Positions 1 to 12,870 of a stretch of 64,000 nt of DNA are shown one piece after another (the stretch's first letter is position 1; each line of letters begins with the position of its first letter). The DNA is taken from assembly GCA_021904315.1 (NCBI GenBank), contig CM038911.1:8219390-8283389 (forward strand), given 5' to 3'. Below the pieces are notes generated by a model. It ran no database searches. It had not been told where the DNA came from and saw only the letters and a list, made by a program, of their open reading frames with translations. The DNA comes from Sphagnum magellanicum. Its lineage: Eukaryota; Streptophyta; Sphagnopsida; Sphagnales; Sphagnaceae. Made by a program: the position numbers and the translations under genes.

Positions 1-1060
1 TTAAAACAACGAAAAAATTTGTTGAGTAATAAACATAGGTTTTTCATTTGGTCACACATTTGGAAAAAAATGTTTATCATGTGTTAATTACTACTAAAAA
101 TTTTCATGATGAAAGTGCTTATTATGCCTTTTAGTGCTTGCCACTTGAAAGGTGGACAAGATTTTAAAAACCCAAGTTCATAAGAAAACTACAAATAAAC
201 CCCTTTCATAATCACGTCCATTTTAGTCACATTCTTGTTCATGTCACACATTTGTTTTTGGTAACCCTCCATTTTAGCCAAAAAAAAAAAAAAAAAAAAC
301 ACCATTTTAAAAAATCATTATCACACTTGTTTTGTTAGTAGCACAAAATATTTGCAAAGCTTTTTTTGTAAATTATGACTATAATAGATGAAATTTAAGG
401 CAAATATTAAAATATTGTAAATTATAATTTCCTTCGACAATCTTAGTGTTGCTTTGTGTTCAAGTTGTGCAAACTAACAACAATGAAATCCAGTTGAAAA
501 GGAAAAAAAGATTAAAAAATAATAATAATAATAATGTAGACAAACAAAAAATATGCAATCTCGCCAAGAAAATAAAAAATCTTAATTAAAAAAATCTAGT
601 TGACAAGTTCCATAAACTAATAATTAAAAAGCTCAAACTCAATGTAAATCATCACATTAAAACAAGCCAAAAATTGCAACTTTCTTTCAAGTTTAATAAT
701 GCATAGTAGAGCTTAGAATAATAACCCATGTAATTTTTTTGAATAATTGGTACCTTTATTCTAATATAAAAAAACTATTATATATTTTGCTTACAGTCAT
801 AATCTTGTAAGGGTTTATATGAAATGGCGACTATACACATTTAAATCACAATTCATTAGTGTCACCCAAAAAAAAAATAAAATGGTCACCAATGGCATGA
901 TTATAAAGGGGGTTTATTGTTATTTAATGTGATTATTTATTTATTTATTACATATTGTTATAAAAAATTAATAATTCCACATTCCATTTTGATTTTTGAA
1001 TATTTAATTGACTTATGTGAAAATTCATGTCAAAGGTTCTAAGATAATACATTCATTCCT
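1..1060. other. AT-rich intergenic DNA without a recognisable gene
   Basis: The stretch is AT-rich with many A and T runs (for example an A tract near 280-299). All reading frames are short and I see no conserved coding segment. It lies upstream of the CAND1 promoter. Confidence 0.6.
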
Positions 1061-2299
1061 TCCTTCCCACAAACCCTAACATCTTTTCCATCCATGAGCA
1101 GTTTACATCCATGAACAAGTTCATTAATTTCTCACATCACTCCAAACCCTAAATTCACTCTCCAGAGAGAAAGAAAGAAAGAAAGGGAGAGCGCGAGAGA
1201 GAGAGAGCGAGAGAGAGCGACGGAGTTGGGGATGGCATGCGACATCCTTGCGCTTTTCTCTTCTATACACTTGTCTCTCATTCTCTGCGTCGTCTTGCTT
1301 CCCTTGTATACCTCCACATTGTCAAGTTTCTAGTTTTCTTTTGATATATATATATATATATATATATATTTCTGTTTTATGGTTCATTACCTATTCTTTT
1401 TGTCGTGACGACGTTGCAGCTGCTGCAGTTGGAGAGAAACGGGACGTCTAGTGTTTGTTCCCTTCTTCTTCAAGGTATGTATGGAGTGCCATTATTGTCT
1501 CTCCTTCCTTCCTTCCTTCCTTCCCCTTTGTTTGATCTGGTTTGAAAACGTTCTTGAGAGATGTTAGGAAGGAAGGGAAAGGAAGTACTCAAGAGTTATG
1601 TTATTATTTTTCTGTGATCGCTGTGTATGTTAAGGGAATAGCATTGGCGTTCAAAAGAATTGAGAGGCGAAAGTTGATTAGGGTTTGAGATTGGTTGTGT
1701 TTCTCTTTTTTTTTTTCATGCAGGGAACTCACTGGCTTATGGTGGATTGAATTAGGGTTTTTCACCCCTTTCTTTCAGGCTCTTTGCATACGTCAGGTAG
1801 CGCAGTTGCAAAAATATGTATGATTTGTATCTTGAGAGGTGTATCTGTAAATTGTGTGAGTTTTATTCCTCTACAGTGGCAATTTGCTATGAGAAAATAG
1901 CTAGTGCACTGAGACCTGTAACAATGTGAATAAATTCTTAGCGTTTTTCTAATGACAAGGTGCATGAAATTGAACTAAATTACATGTTGCTGAATATTAT
2001 GTATCTATTGCATCAATTGGGAAATTGAACTGATATTTTAGGGTTTTCATGCTTTTGTGTAGACAGTATTTTGCACCATGAGATATTTGCAGTGCACAAG
2101 ATTTTGCAGTGATTTATTGTTTGGTTTCTTGCTTCTTGCAGTGGGACCTTTGCCAACGCAATACATGCCAAAACAGGAGCATTTTGTTCATTCCTCAAGT
2201 TGCCTGTATGTAGAAGAATCTTGCTGTGAAGGAAGTTTGTATTTGAACACCTGATACAAACACACCAGAAAGGGCAATCAGACGCATAAGCTTGCCAAG
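1060..2299 (+). promoter_or_regulatory. CAND1 promoter and probable spliced 5' leader
   Basis: Two telo-box-like motifs (AAACCCTAA) occur near 1072 and 1145; these are common in promoters of plant housekeeping genes. A GA-rich microsatellite covers about 1164-1222 and a TA repeat about 1344-1369. A consensus-like donor (CAAG/GTATGT) sits at about 1473/1474 and a good acceptor (TTCTTGCAG) at about 2140, so a leader intron of about 0.67 kb is likely. The resulting leader would hold an upstream ORF of 29 codons at 2165-2254. The transcription start is not visible; this is inference from motifs. Confidence 0.45.
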
Positions 2300-5200
2300 A
2301 TGGCGAGCCTTGCTGTTGGTCTGATTCTCGAGAAGGTTTGTCTTTGCACCTGCAGGACTTTGAGTTTGGTCTGATCATTTGGTTTTGGACACATTTTGGG
2401 TTCAGGTAAATGTATCATTGCAGTAGAGATGGCAGACTACAGATGTTGGGTACATGCCTTTGATGCTGGGAGGGAGAGAGAAAGAAGATGCAGGAAGAGA
2501 CATAAGTCATTTTCTCCAATGTCAGATTGTTGTAAGATCAGTTTGGTATGTTTTTTCACTTTCTAAATTGCCTGTCACGCAGATTGCCTCCAAGGACAAG
2601 GACTTCAGATATATGGCCACTTCTGATCTTCTCAATGAACTCCAAAAGGATAATTTCAAGTTAGACAGTGATACAGAACGCAAGGTTTCACAGATTGTCC
2701 TTCAGCAGCTTGATGATGCATCTGGAGACATCTCAGGGCTGGCAGTGAAATGGTTTGGAATTCCCCTTTTGGTACACTAGTCTTTCTGTTCTCTAGTCAT
2801 CAATGATTGTGTAAGGGAATGTGGTAAGGATGGAAGTCATTTTCGAGGTTTGGTAAAGGGTTGCTCTTAGAGGACTTATCTAATGTTTGGTCTTTTATAC
2901 TACCCTGCATCTCACAGCAATCTTTATCATGCCAGCACTGTATTCAATGGGGTTCCTTTACCAGCTGGTGTAAAAGTTCAGTACCGAGCTTCTTGGGGAC
3001 ATGGCAAAGAACTGAGACATTGAGTGGATTTGTACTGGATGCAGCCTTGCACCACTGGTGAAGAAGGTGAGTGAGTGTAGAGTGGTGGAGATTGTGGATT
3101 CATTATGCCAGCGGCTGTTGACAGGCAGAGAGCAACAACGAGACATTGCTAGCATTGCTCTTAAGACAGTGGTTGCGGAGATCTCCAGTGGCAGTGTTGC
3201 TCAGTGTGTTGTTGTGTCACTCACTCCTAAGCTCATAAAGGGTATCACATCCTCGGTGGGTACTATACTTGTGATTGTGTTTGAGGTCTGGTAGGGACAA
3301 GGATCTGTCTTCCTTTGTGTGTATTAATGAAGAGTATTGTCTCACTTAGATCACTGAGTTGACTGTGAGGTTCTTCTGGACGGCAGGTCTCATGCAGAGG
3401 GTGTGATGGCTGGTTCAGGAAACAAGCACAGAGATCAAGAGCGAGTGTTTGGACATTTTGTGTGACATTCTCCACCGTTTTGGGGGTCTCATGACTGCAG
3501 ATCATGAAAAACTGTTGAATGCCCTGCTGGTGCAACTGAATTTGCAGCGTGCTGGCCTTCGCAAGCGTGCTATTCAGTGTCTTGGTAATTGGCTCATTCA
3601 TGTACATGCTGTGATTCCTTCAGCTAAGGAAATAGGCTGCTATCTACCATGTTATGAGTTACATAGTTAAGAACAACTTGTCATCAGGTGGTGCCTCTGT
3701 GCATAACAAGGTCAATTAATTGCAGATATATCCTAATCTCTTCAGTTACAGAGTGGAGAATGCTCAAAGCAATCTCATATGTTGGAGCTTATCACCTCAT
3801 GTGGGCACTTACCTGATAAGTGGATATGAGAAAAGTGAATAAAGCCCTGATGATGAAAATGTTGGTTGCAGCGACCTTGGCATCCAGCATGTCAGATGAT
3901 CTGCTTGCTAGGGCAACTATTACTGTTGTGCAAATCTTGAAGAACAAAGAAGTCAGGCCTGAGATGACCCGTACCAACATCCAAATGATAGGAGCATTTT
4001 GGTGAGAGTTGTTCCCAAATGCAAGTGGAGCAAGCATTGGGCATTTGCATGGTTATAAATCCACCCTGAGTTTCAAGAACTCAGAGAAGTAGATTGCAGT
4101 AGAATTTCTTGATTTTGCATGTGAGGATCAAACACCATTTGCAAAATGCACTGCATTACAGACAGGACCAGAAAAATTCAGCAGATTTGCTAGGAAGTCA
4201 AAATGAGGCAGCATTTTCTTTTCGTGGGTTTCTGGTGACAATTTATTCCATAGAATAATTTTGCAACTAAATTTACAACATCATGAAGTGTACTTGCAAA
4301 TGTAGGACTCTAGTTCTGCACATATGATTTGGCTGCTTACTTTGGGGTGTATTATGCCTTCGGTGAGCCAGCCTTGGTGCAAGTGCAAGGAAGTCTTGGT
4401 GCTTATGGAGAGATTGGGATGCAACTCATCATTATGTATTTTGTGATTTGGCAGTCGAGCAGTTGGATACCGATTTGGTCCACACCTGAATGAAGTGGTT
4501 CCACTTTTGATCAGTTACTGTGAGAATGCATCTGAGAATGATGACGAACTTCAGGAGAATAGTTTGCAGGTATTTTTATGCTGTTACTCTGTGTGTGGGT
4601 GATGTCTGCTTTACTATTTTCTTCCTGATTAAAACTGAGCAATTGAAAAATCTTGTGCAGGTTGAGGTGGAAAGGGGTAGGGTGGGACTCTTGTACACTG
4701 TAACCTATGGAGTTTGCAGATTCAAAACATGGCCTGCTTGATGATTTTCTTATGCTGAGATTTAAGAAATAGTGGAATCTGTTGTGCAGGATTTGGAGTG
4801 TTTTGTGGTGCGGTGTCCTCGGGATGTTGCACCACACACCAACACAATCTTGGACCTTACATTAGAATATTTGAGTTATGATCCCAACTTCACTGATGAC
4901 ATGGTTGAGGACCAGGATGAGGACATTGACGGTGAAGAAGAGGAGGATGAGTAAGGATGCTCTGCATTTTTGTTTTCCTTATGTTGCTAATTCTCCATAT
5001 GTTGTTGCAACAATTGGCAAATTGTTTTTGGTAGTGATTGCTGTAAGCTGAACAATTGGTGCAAAGGTTTTTGCATTTCCCTGGTTTCCTGCTCTTCTGA
5101 ATTAGTAATGGATTAGGTTTGAACAATTTTAGTTGAGTCCTGGCTATTTGGTTTCTGGTTGCAAGATGAAGTGTTGACAGCATGAGTTTGTGGATGGGCA

Positions 5201-8200
5201 GAGAAAGTGCAGATGAGTACAGTGATGATGAGGATGTTAGCTGGAAAGTACGGAGAGCTGCTGCCAAGTGCTTGTCTGCTGTGATCTCATCACGTCCTGA
5301 GATGCTTGCTACACTTTATGTGAAAGTATGCACTGTATCTCCAACACCCAACTAAAATTTTGGCTGTTCTCTAAGAACCATTGGGACCTACCTGGAATGT
5401 GATAATTTCTGCTGAGATTGTTGAAAGCAGTGATCTTTATCCTTCTGTTAACTTTGTGAGCAATGAGAATGAGGGCCTGAGACTTGTGAGAGCTCCAGAG
5501 GGCTTGGACAAAGTACCTGATAGTGAAAATGAGCTTTGTTGTTGAGTTGCTTTGCCTTGCTATGGTGTTACAGGCAAGCCCAAGGTTGATTGAGCGATTC
5601 AAGGAAAGGGAGGAAAATGTTAAGGTATGTACCATTGAGCATTATCATTGTGTTTTGGTAGTGGCTGATGTTAAGAAAAAATTCCACCATTGTATGCATA
5701 TTGCTTCTCAAACTGTCGGACTGTGGCCTGCAGATTGATGTTTTCAATGCGTTTATTGATTTGCTTCGACAAACTGGGAATGTAACAAAAGGCTCTGGAG
5801 ACATCAGATCATCAAGGTAAAAAAGAAGTGTGGTCATCTTCTTTAGTTCCTTTCTGTGTTTCCTTGTATTTCATCTGGAGTGTAACTAGCATTTGCCTCT
5901 GGGACCTAATTCTTGTCCAATGGTACAAATGGAGCATTCCAGTGTTTAGCAATGTAGCATCTTGAGTATGTGGTTGTGAAGGAGAATGAATGCCTTCAAT
6001 TTGTGCATCCTATCTGAAGTATTGTGAGGAAATGTTGGCAGCCTCCTATATGTCTTACAGCAGGAGGTACCCAAAGTGGTCAAGTCACTTAATAAGCAGC
6101 TTCGGGAGAAGTCAGTGAAGACTAAGGTGAGAATTACATTTGGCCACTACCTAGATGTCTTTTGTCTTGTCTCACATGTCCACTAGCCTGCAATATTGTG
6201 TCCAACCTCCTTTGCACAAAGGTAAAGGTTCTTTGCATTCTCTTTTTGTTTTAAGTTGGTTTTGTAGTCTTAAATTATGTGTGTGTGTGCATGCGTGTGG
6301 TATTGGGACAGGTGGGGGCATTCTCAGTCTTGAAGGAGTTGGTGATTGTCCTTCCAGACTCATTATCAGATCATGTGGGATCTTTGGTGCCAGGCATAGA
6401 GAGGGCTTTGAATGTAAGTGCTGGTCATAGTATGGAGCTTTCAAGCTGGTTGACTTAGGAGACCATCTGGCAGTATGTGACATTGTATTCCCCTATCAAT
6501 GTGCACAGCTTGAATGAGGATACTATTGAATTTACTGATTAGCTATGTTTTTTGAGTGCTAGCCAACATCATAATTGAGGCTTCCTGTTGCTTCTGGAAA
6601 TGCAACAGAAGTGCAGATTTTGTATAATGGTTTGCCTGAAATTTTGGGCAGACTAATAGACTTGTCTACACCCACTGTTTGGAGCTAATAACCTCAATGG
6701 GTTGTTATGGTAGCTCATCATGCTATTCATGATGAAGGTGATGGTCTGACGCTTTGTGAGCGACTCTCATAAGGTTATGACTGCACTAAAATTGTCAATT
6801 GTGGAGAATTTTCTGCAATTTTGTACATGTATTGTATTTGCCTATCACAATTTTCTATGCAGGTTTACTTAAATCGTAAGTGTAGAGAAGTTCTTGATAC
6901 TTATGAGAATATTTCTCTATCACAGGACAAGACATCAAATTCCAACCTGAAGATTGAGGCTTTGGTATTCACACGACTTGTAATGGCATCCCATTCATCA
7001 GCAGTGTTTCATCCACATATACGGGTATGTTCTCAGGAATATCTAATATTATTTTGACAATCCTTTTCTCATATTTCTCTCTTGGTTGTAATGCCTAGTA
7101 GCCCTTTTTCCCAGTTATTGAAGCAGGCAACCTTATGAGTTGAAGCATGTTACTTTGATTTCTTGCTATATGCATTTAAAGATGCAGTCAATGCAGGCAT
7201 TGTCAGGGCCAGTTCTTGCTGCTGTTGAAGAGCGATACTACAAGGTTACTGCTGAGGCTCTGCGGGTTTGTGGGGAGCTTGTTAAGGCAATTCGGCCCAA
7301 TTTTGACATGGTAAGAGATTACTTTTTGAAGTATGGACATGTCATGCATTGCTTCATGGTTGGTCATTTGTGCAATTGTTTCAGTCAACTGGATATACTT
7401 TAAAAATTGCTGACAACTCCATGTTTTGAAAGGCACATTGTTGGCCAAAATAGCTATTGAATGGCATTTGGAGGGACTACTGGCTTCTTCTCAAGCCCTA
7501 AATTGGTGCTGGAGCATAATGTGGCCTGAGTCTTGCATGTGAGTTTTTCAGGGTCAAATGAAACTTTTTTCTAGTGAGAATCCTAAATCTTTCTGTGCAT
7601 TGCATTGCAGCCTCCTGTCTTCAACTTCATCCCCTTTGTTCAACCAATCTATAATGCCATATTCAAGCGGTTGACAGCTCAAGACCAGGATCAGGTTTGT
7701 TCTCCTTTTCTGATTTCTATGTACAAGAATGATGTACATGAGTGACTCTAGATGCAGGAGACATATGTCTACATAAGTGTGGAAGCCCTATTGCTGCATT
7801 TGAGGGCTGTGGTCCTTTTGGTTCAGATCCTGTGAGTCTTGTGGAGGGCTAAAAGTGTGGTGGGGCAGTTCAGGAAGTGAAGGAATGTGCAATATCTTGC
7901 ATGGGTCTGGTGATATCCATCCTTGGAGATCAGTTAAAGAAGGAGCTGGGCATGTGTTTGCCACTGCTCATGGAGCGATTGCGCAATGAAATTACTCGCC
8001 TTACTGCTGTAAAGGTATGGAATTTTATGTCTTTTCTCTTTTGTCATTGGTTCAGTGATTGTGTTTCATCTGTCACGCAAGTGGTGATCTTGCATTTACC
8101 GAATAACACTAGCCCCCCCCCCCCCCCATCTTACCGCGGCTGCTGGCACGGAGTTAGCTGGGGCTTCTTATTCGAGGCTTATGTAAGGACAAGACTGAAT

Positions 8201-11200
8201 TTGGTATCACATTATTGCACATCCAGAGCTCTAATAATGGTCAGTGGGAACTGTTCCGTGGCAGGCTTTTGCAACCATTGCTGAGTCTCCCCTAAAGATA
8301 GACTTGTCATCTGTTCTGGAACAAGTTGTCACAGAGCTCACAACTTTCTTACGCAAGGTATGGTTCTTTGCACCAGTTAGTATATAAAATTGTTTCCCAG
8401 GATCGGATTATGTCTTCATATGGTACTCATTGATGGCAACAGTGAGACAGTTTTCTAAATATTTTGCAGGTAGGTTGGGACATGTCTGTTGTTGTGGAGA
8501 TTGATTTTGTGCAGAATATTGTGAATGATAGAACAACCGAGCACTGCGGCAAGCTTCTCTGGGTACTCTAAATGCCCTGCTCAAGGCATACAGCAACAAA
8601 ATCAGCCCATCCAGTTATGAATCAATTGTCACTGAGCTTTCTTCTCTGATAAGGTACCTTGGTTCAAATGAAACATATTTATTCACTATGTCATTTCTGG
8701 AAGGATTGTTCCAATCAATTTGTGGCAGACATGAGACAAAACTGTAGGCTGGCATTGTAAAGTGTCCCTACATGCATTTGGGTGGCCAGTGATGCAGACT
8801 TGCACATGACAGCACTGGCATTGGAGCTTTGTTGCACAATGATGGTGGACAAGCAGCATCATGCTAATGCTGGCATGTTGATACGGGAACGTGTCCTTCC
8901 ACAAGCACTTGTACTTGTCAAGAGCTCTTTGTTACAGGGTCAAGCATTGCAGGTAACCTAGCAACCCAGTATGCTTGGATGCTCTTATTTCCAATATCCA
9001 TTTGTGGTTCTCATGTTGCTGCTGCTTATCCATGCAAATTCATGTCAAGGCTGAAAAGGGAATGTTGTGTGATTGACAGATGTTGCAAGGGTTCTTTGCA
9101 GCACTAGTACAGTCAGCAAATACCAGCTTTAAAACATTGCTGGAATCCCTCCTCTCAACAGCTAGAAGCACAGTAGCACCTGGTGGACCTGTAAGCAAGC
9201 AGGCCTTCTATTCTATTGCACAGTGTGCAGCTGTGTTGTGCCTGGCTGCTGGAGATGCTGAGTGCTCCTCAACTGTGGCCATGTTGGTTACCACCCTGAG
9301 AACCAGTAATGGTACTGATGCGGTAAATTCCTCATCTGGAATGGCTGTAAACCTGGAAATATGTTGTAATCAAGTTTTTCCTGATCCCTGTGGTCTTTCT
9401 CGACATTGTTGTCATGATCTTGCTCTTGTCAGACCCTTATCAGTTGTAGAGCAGCAATATCAATTGAGGGAAGTGTTAGGAGATGTGATGGGTGAAATGT
9501 GGGATTATTGCCTGACTAATCCCTCACATTTTACAGACACAGCTGCTATCATTGTTGTGTTTGGGTGAGATTGGGAGGAGAAGAGACTTAAGTGCTCATC
9601 CCAACATAGAAGTAGTGGTGATCGGGTCCTTCCAATCTCCATCTGAAGAAATCAAAGCGGCAGCATCCTATGCTCTGGGGAACATTGCTGTAGGAAACTT
9701 GGCACAATACCTTCCTTTCATCCTTAATGAAATCGATCGCCAGGCCAAGCTTCAGTATTTGCTCCTGCACTCTTTGAAAGAGGTGAAACCCCCTGTTGGT
9801 TCCTTGAGTAATTGTATCAGGCCTAGAGAATTTATATGTGCTTCTGGCCATTTTAACTCTGTCAGAAACCATGTTTGGACATTGGTGCTCATCTTTCCCT
9901 ATGTCATTGGAATCCCAGGTGATTGCTCGTCAATCCTTGAATGGAGAGGGTAAAGTTGATTTAAGAGATGTGGATGTGCAAAAGATTTTGAGTCTTCTAT
10001 TCACACATTGTGAGAGTGAGGAGGAAGGTGTTCGGAATGTGGTCGCTGAGTGTCTGGGAAAGTTGGCATTTATTGAACCTGAGAAGTTGGTACCTGCCCT
10101 GAAGGTAAAACAATATCCTGTTAATTTTATCTCTTTACACTAGCACCTTGCATTTATGCTTCATAACTATGGATTGAATTTATAAGCTGAAAGTAATGGC
10201 TAATCCACCCTTACATGCATTTTTGCAGGAACGCACAGCTAGTCCATCTGCCTTCACCAGGGCAACTGTGGTGATTGCAATAAAGTATACAATTGTGGAG
10301 CGGCCGCAACCAATTGATGCATACATAAAGCCATGTATTGCATCATTTCTGTTGCTCATTAAAGATGAAGATAGGGTAAGCAGTCTTGTGCCTCTGCTAG
10401 ACATATGCAACTGAAGGGCAGTTCTTGTTTGCCGAATAAAAGCTATTGTTTGCGGGTCATTATACAAGCTGCCTGTTACTTGCATGTATCTTACACACAT
10501 GCTTTGCAAGCTCTATTGACAGGTCATATGAACTCAGAGCTTGGCATTTTGAATGAAAAACAATGGTATCTTTATTCATTCTGAAGATCCATGTTTATCT
10601 GAGCAATAGAGTTGAGACTTGAAATTGTGATTGGACTGGTGCAGCATGTGAGGAGGGCAGCTGTGTCAGCTTTGAGCACAGCTGCACACAACAAGCCTGG
10701 GCTTGTGAAGGACTTGCTTCCTACTTTGCTCCCTCTATTATATGACCAGACAGTTGTGAAGGTACAGTGGCTCTACATTCCAACAAGTCTGAGCTTTGTT
10801 CATTGTATGTACAGCATACAGATGAGATTCGCAGTGGTTCTACAGGTCTTTGCATGCTCCTCACATTAAATGAGCTTCCTCATAAGTTATGTATTGAAAT
10901 TGGCCACACTTTACAACCGATCAATGTCTTAAATCCGTTTATTAAGTGTCCTATGTGCAAATCCCACTGTATCTCACTTTTTCTGTAGACATCTCACTAG
11001 TTCAGTCTTTGCTTTTTCCTCTCACATGCATAAGATAGGTCTCTTATATTCCAAACCTCTGTTCCTTCAATTCTCCACCCCTAGTAGCTTGGACAGATAT
11101 AAAATTTTTAGGTTGAAAATTTCTCTGATTGTACAGATGTTGCAAAGGGATTGGGCCTTTTGGAATCCCAGAAAACTTTGAGTAGTAATTGTGCTTGTTT

Positions 11201-12870
11201 CAATTTCCAAAGTTTCATCAAGCATCACTTTGGTCATGTACTTTCAGCCAACCTAGACAGTTCTCTTATGTGGCATGATTTATCTTTTTGCTTACAGGTA
11301 TGATGAAAAGGTGTTTTTGAATGGTTGGTCTCTTCAAGAAGCTATTGATAGAGGTCTTCATGAGTTTGTTGCCAAGCAATGAGAGATGCTAGGGGTGTGC
11401 ACAGAATCCTGAGTGAATGGAAATTGGAGTCCTTGGCTTTGTGAAGTTGAAGATCAATCCTCCTTAGCCTCAGTTGCACAACCTCTTCAGTTCCTTTCTC
11501 TTGTGTTGATTCCAAACACTGCAATAGATTCCAGTGTTCTTTTGTTATTAACTACATGAACAAATGTGGTAATAGTTTTTTGTTTGTCTGCAAGAAGCTT
11601 TATGTTACTTTGTTCTGCAATGAGATTCAACTCTCTTGAATTCACTTATGCAAAGACTAGTTTCTGAGAATTGGAAGTCTTCATAGTTCTTTCTATGCTT
11701 CTAATAAGTTTGAAGCAAAGTTTAGTGCTTGTCATTCTTTCCTTTATGCAGCTTAGAAGTTCCATACAAACCCTATGAACCCTAGATTTATAAATGCAGC
11801 CACATCTACTTCTCTCTCAGAAATTTCTTTGCTCCCATTCTAGGTTTCCTGGCTTAGGCATTGACATTTTTCACGAGTGTTCTCATGCAGAATATGCTGG
11901 TATTAACATGGTTTGTGTGCATCGGCATTCCAGATTGAGCCAAATTTGGAGTTATAAACAGTCAGTTTTACAGGTTCTTAAGGCTTCTGAACAATAGCAT
12001 CTGAAAGGGTTGTCTGCTGGATGGTGCAGAAAGAGCTAATAAGGACAGTTGACTTAGGACCATTTAAGCACATTGTGGATGATGGATTGGAACTGAGAAA
12101 AGGGGCCTTTGAGTGCATGGACACACTTCTGGATGGTTGCCTAGACCAGATTGACCCCTCCTACTTCATCACTCCATTTCTTCTGTCTGGTCTATCAGGT
12201 ATGTTCCTCAACAAATCAGTGTTTTGGAGAGCATCTTGCGTGTTGGGGCTGTTTGCATGCCTTGTGTTTTAGTCTCATGCTAAATTTTTCTGTGGCATGC
12301 AGATCACTATGATGTGAAAATGCCATGTCACCTCATCTTATCCAAGCTGGCAAACAAGTGTGGTGCAGCAGTTTTAGCCGGTATGCCATTACCACCAATC
12401 ATCTCTTGATTGCATTTTTAGGCATTAAAGGGATATGATTTACTAATTTTTTAAAAAATGTATCTCTACTTTTGCAGTTATGGATCGTTTGGTGGACCCT
12501 CTGGAGAAAACTGTGACAAACAAGACAAAGCCAGATGCTGTGAAGCAAGAGGTAGATCGCAATGAAGACATGATTCGAAGTGCTCTCCGTGCAATTGACT
12601 CTCTGAACCGGATCAAGTATGTGTTCTTGACATTTTAGATTTTTTTCTTACTGCCTACAAGATTTTCTTGCCAGCAGTTGTTTAGTAGTTTACCTATGAT
12701 TTGATGATACTGACACAACTGTCACATTGTTTCACAGTGGTGAGCCCTCTGTGCGATTTAAGGCATTCATGAACCATGTAGTGAAGTCAGGGTCACTTGC
12801 TGAGAAGTACAGTGCTGTGCGCCATGAGAGTGATACAGTAGGTGGTGGGGATATCATGGACTTAAACTGA
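2300..12870 (+). CDS. CAND1: CAND1, cullin-associated NEDD8-dissociated protein 1
   Basis: CAND1 is an all-helical HEAT-repeat protein that binds cullin-RBX1 cores lacking NEDD8 and exchanges substrate receptors of SCF-type ubiquitin ligases. I could assemble a full model by similarity to plant CAND1: 28 coding exons at 2300-2335, 2583-2752, 3045-3255, 3419-3584, 3872-4001, 4455-4569, 4790-4950, 5202-5325, 5574-5624, 5734-5816, 6042-6126, 6312-6413, 6926-7024, 7197-7310, 7611-7694, 7874-8014, 8265-8357, 8532-8653, 8790-8952, 9080-9322, 9537-9782, 9919-10104, 10229-10375, 10645-10761, 12030-12198, 12303-12380, 12478-12616 and 12738-12870. All junctions are GT..AG and phases agree, giving 1235 residues against about 1219 in Arabidopsis. 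The start is [12 protein letters not shown], matching the conserved N-terminus. The typical acidic insert (about residues 305-345) and conserved blocks such as [10 protein letters not shown] are present. No stop or frameshift interrupts it. The C-terminal tail after about residue 1200 is less conserved and slightly longer than in Arabidopsis. Introns 16 and 24 carry unusual content described separately. Confidence 0.97.
8098..8185 (-). pseudogene. Mitochondrial 18S rRNA fragment (NUMT) inside CAND1 intron 16
   Basis: Read on the minus strand, 8131-8180 contains the universal 530-loop sequence of small-subunit rRNA (the segment that pairs with common 515F/519R primers), preceded by the stem AAGAAGCCCC-GCTAACTCC. 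It is followed by GCGGTAAGA, a long G run and then a CTAGTGTTATTCGG-like segment. A run of G directly after GGTAAGAC, followed by CAAGTGTTCTTCGG, is to my knowledge characteristic of plant mitochondrial rrn18 rather than plastid or nuclear rRNA. The G run here is longer than I recall. The fragment is under 100 bp, so it is a nuclear copy of mitochondrial DNA, not a gene. Confidence 0.8.
10762..12029 (+). other. CAND1 intron 24, unusually long (1268 bp)
   Basis: Other introns in this gene are about 90-550 bp. This one holds an exon-like open segment at about 11299-11383: a pyrimidine-rich stretch and CAG precede 27 codons that read [12 protein letters not shown]..., then a TGA. I do not recognise the product. 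It cannot be a CAND1 cassette exon in the right phase without bringing a stop. The rest shows nothing clear. Confidence 0.5.
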
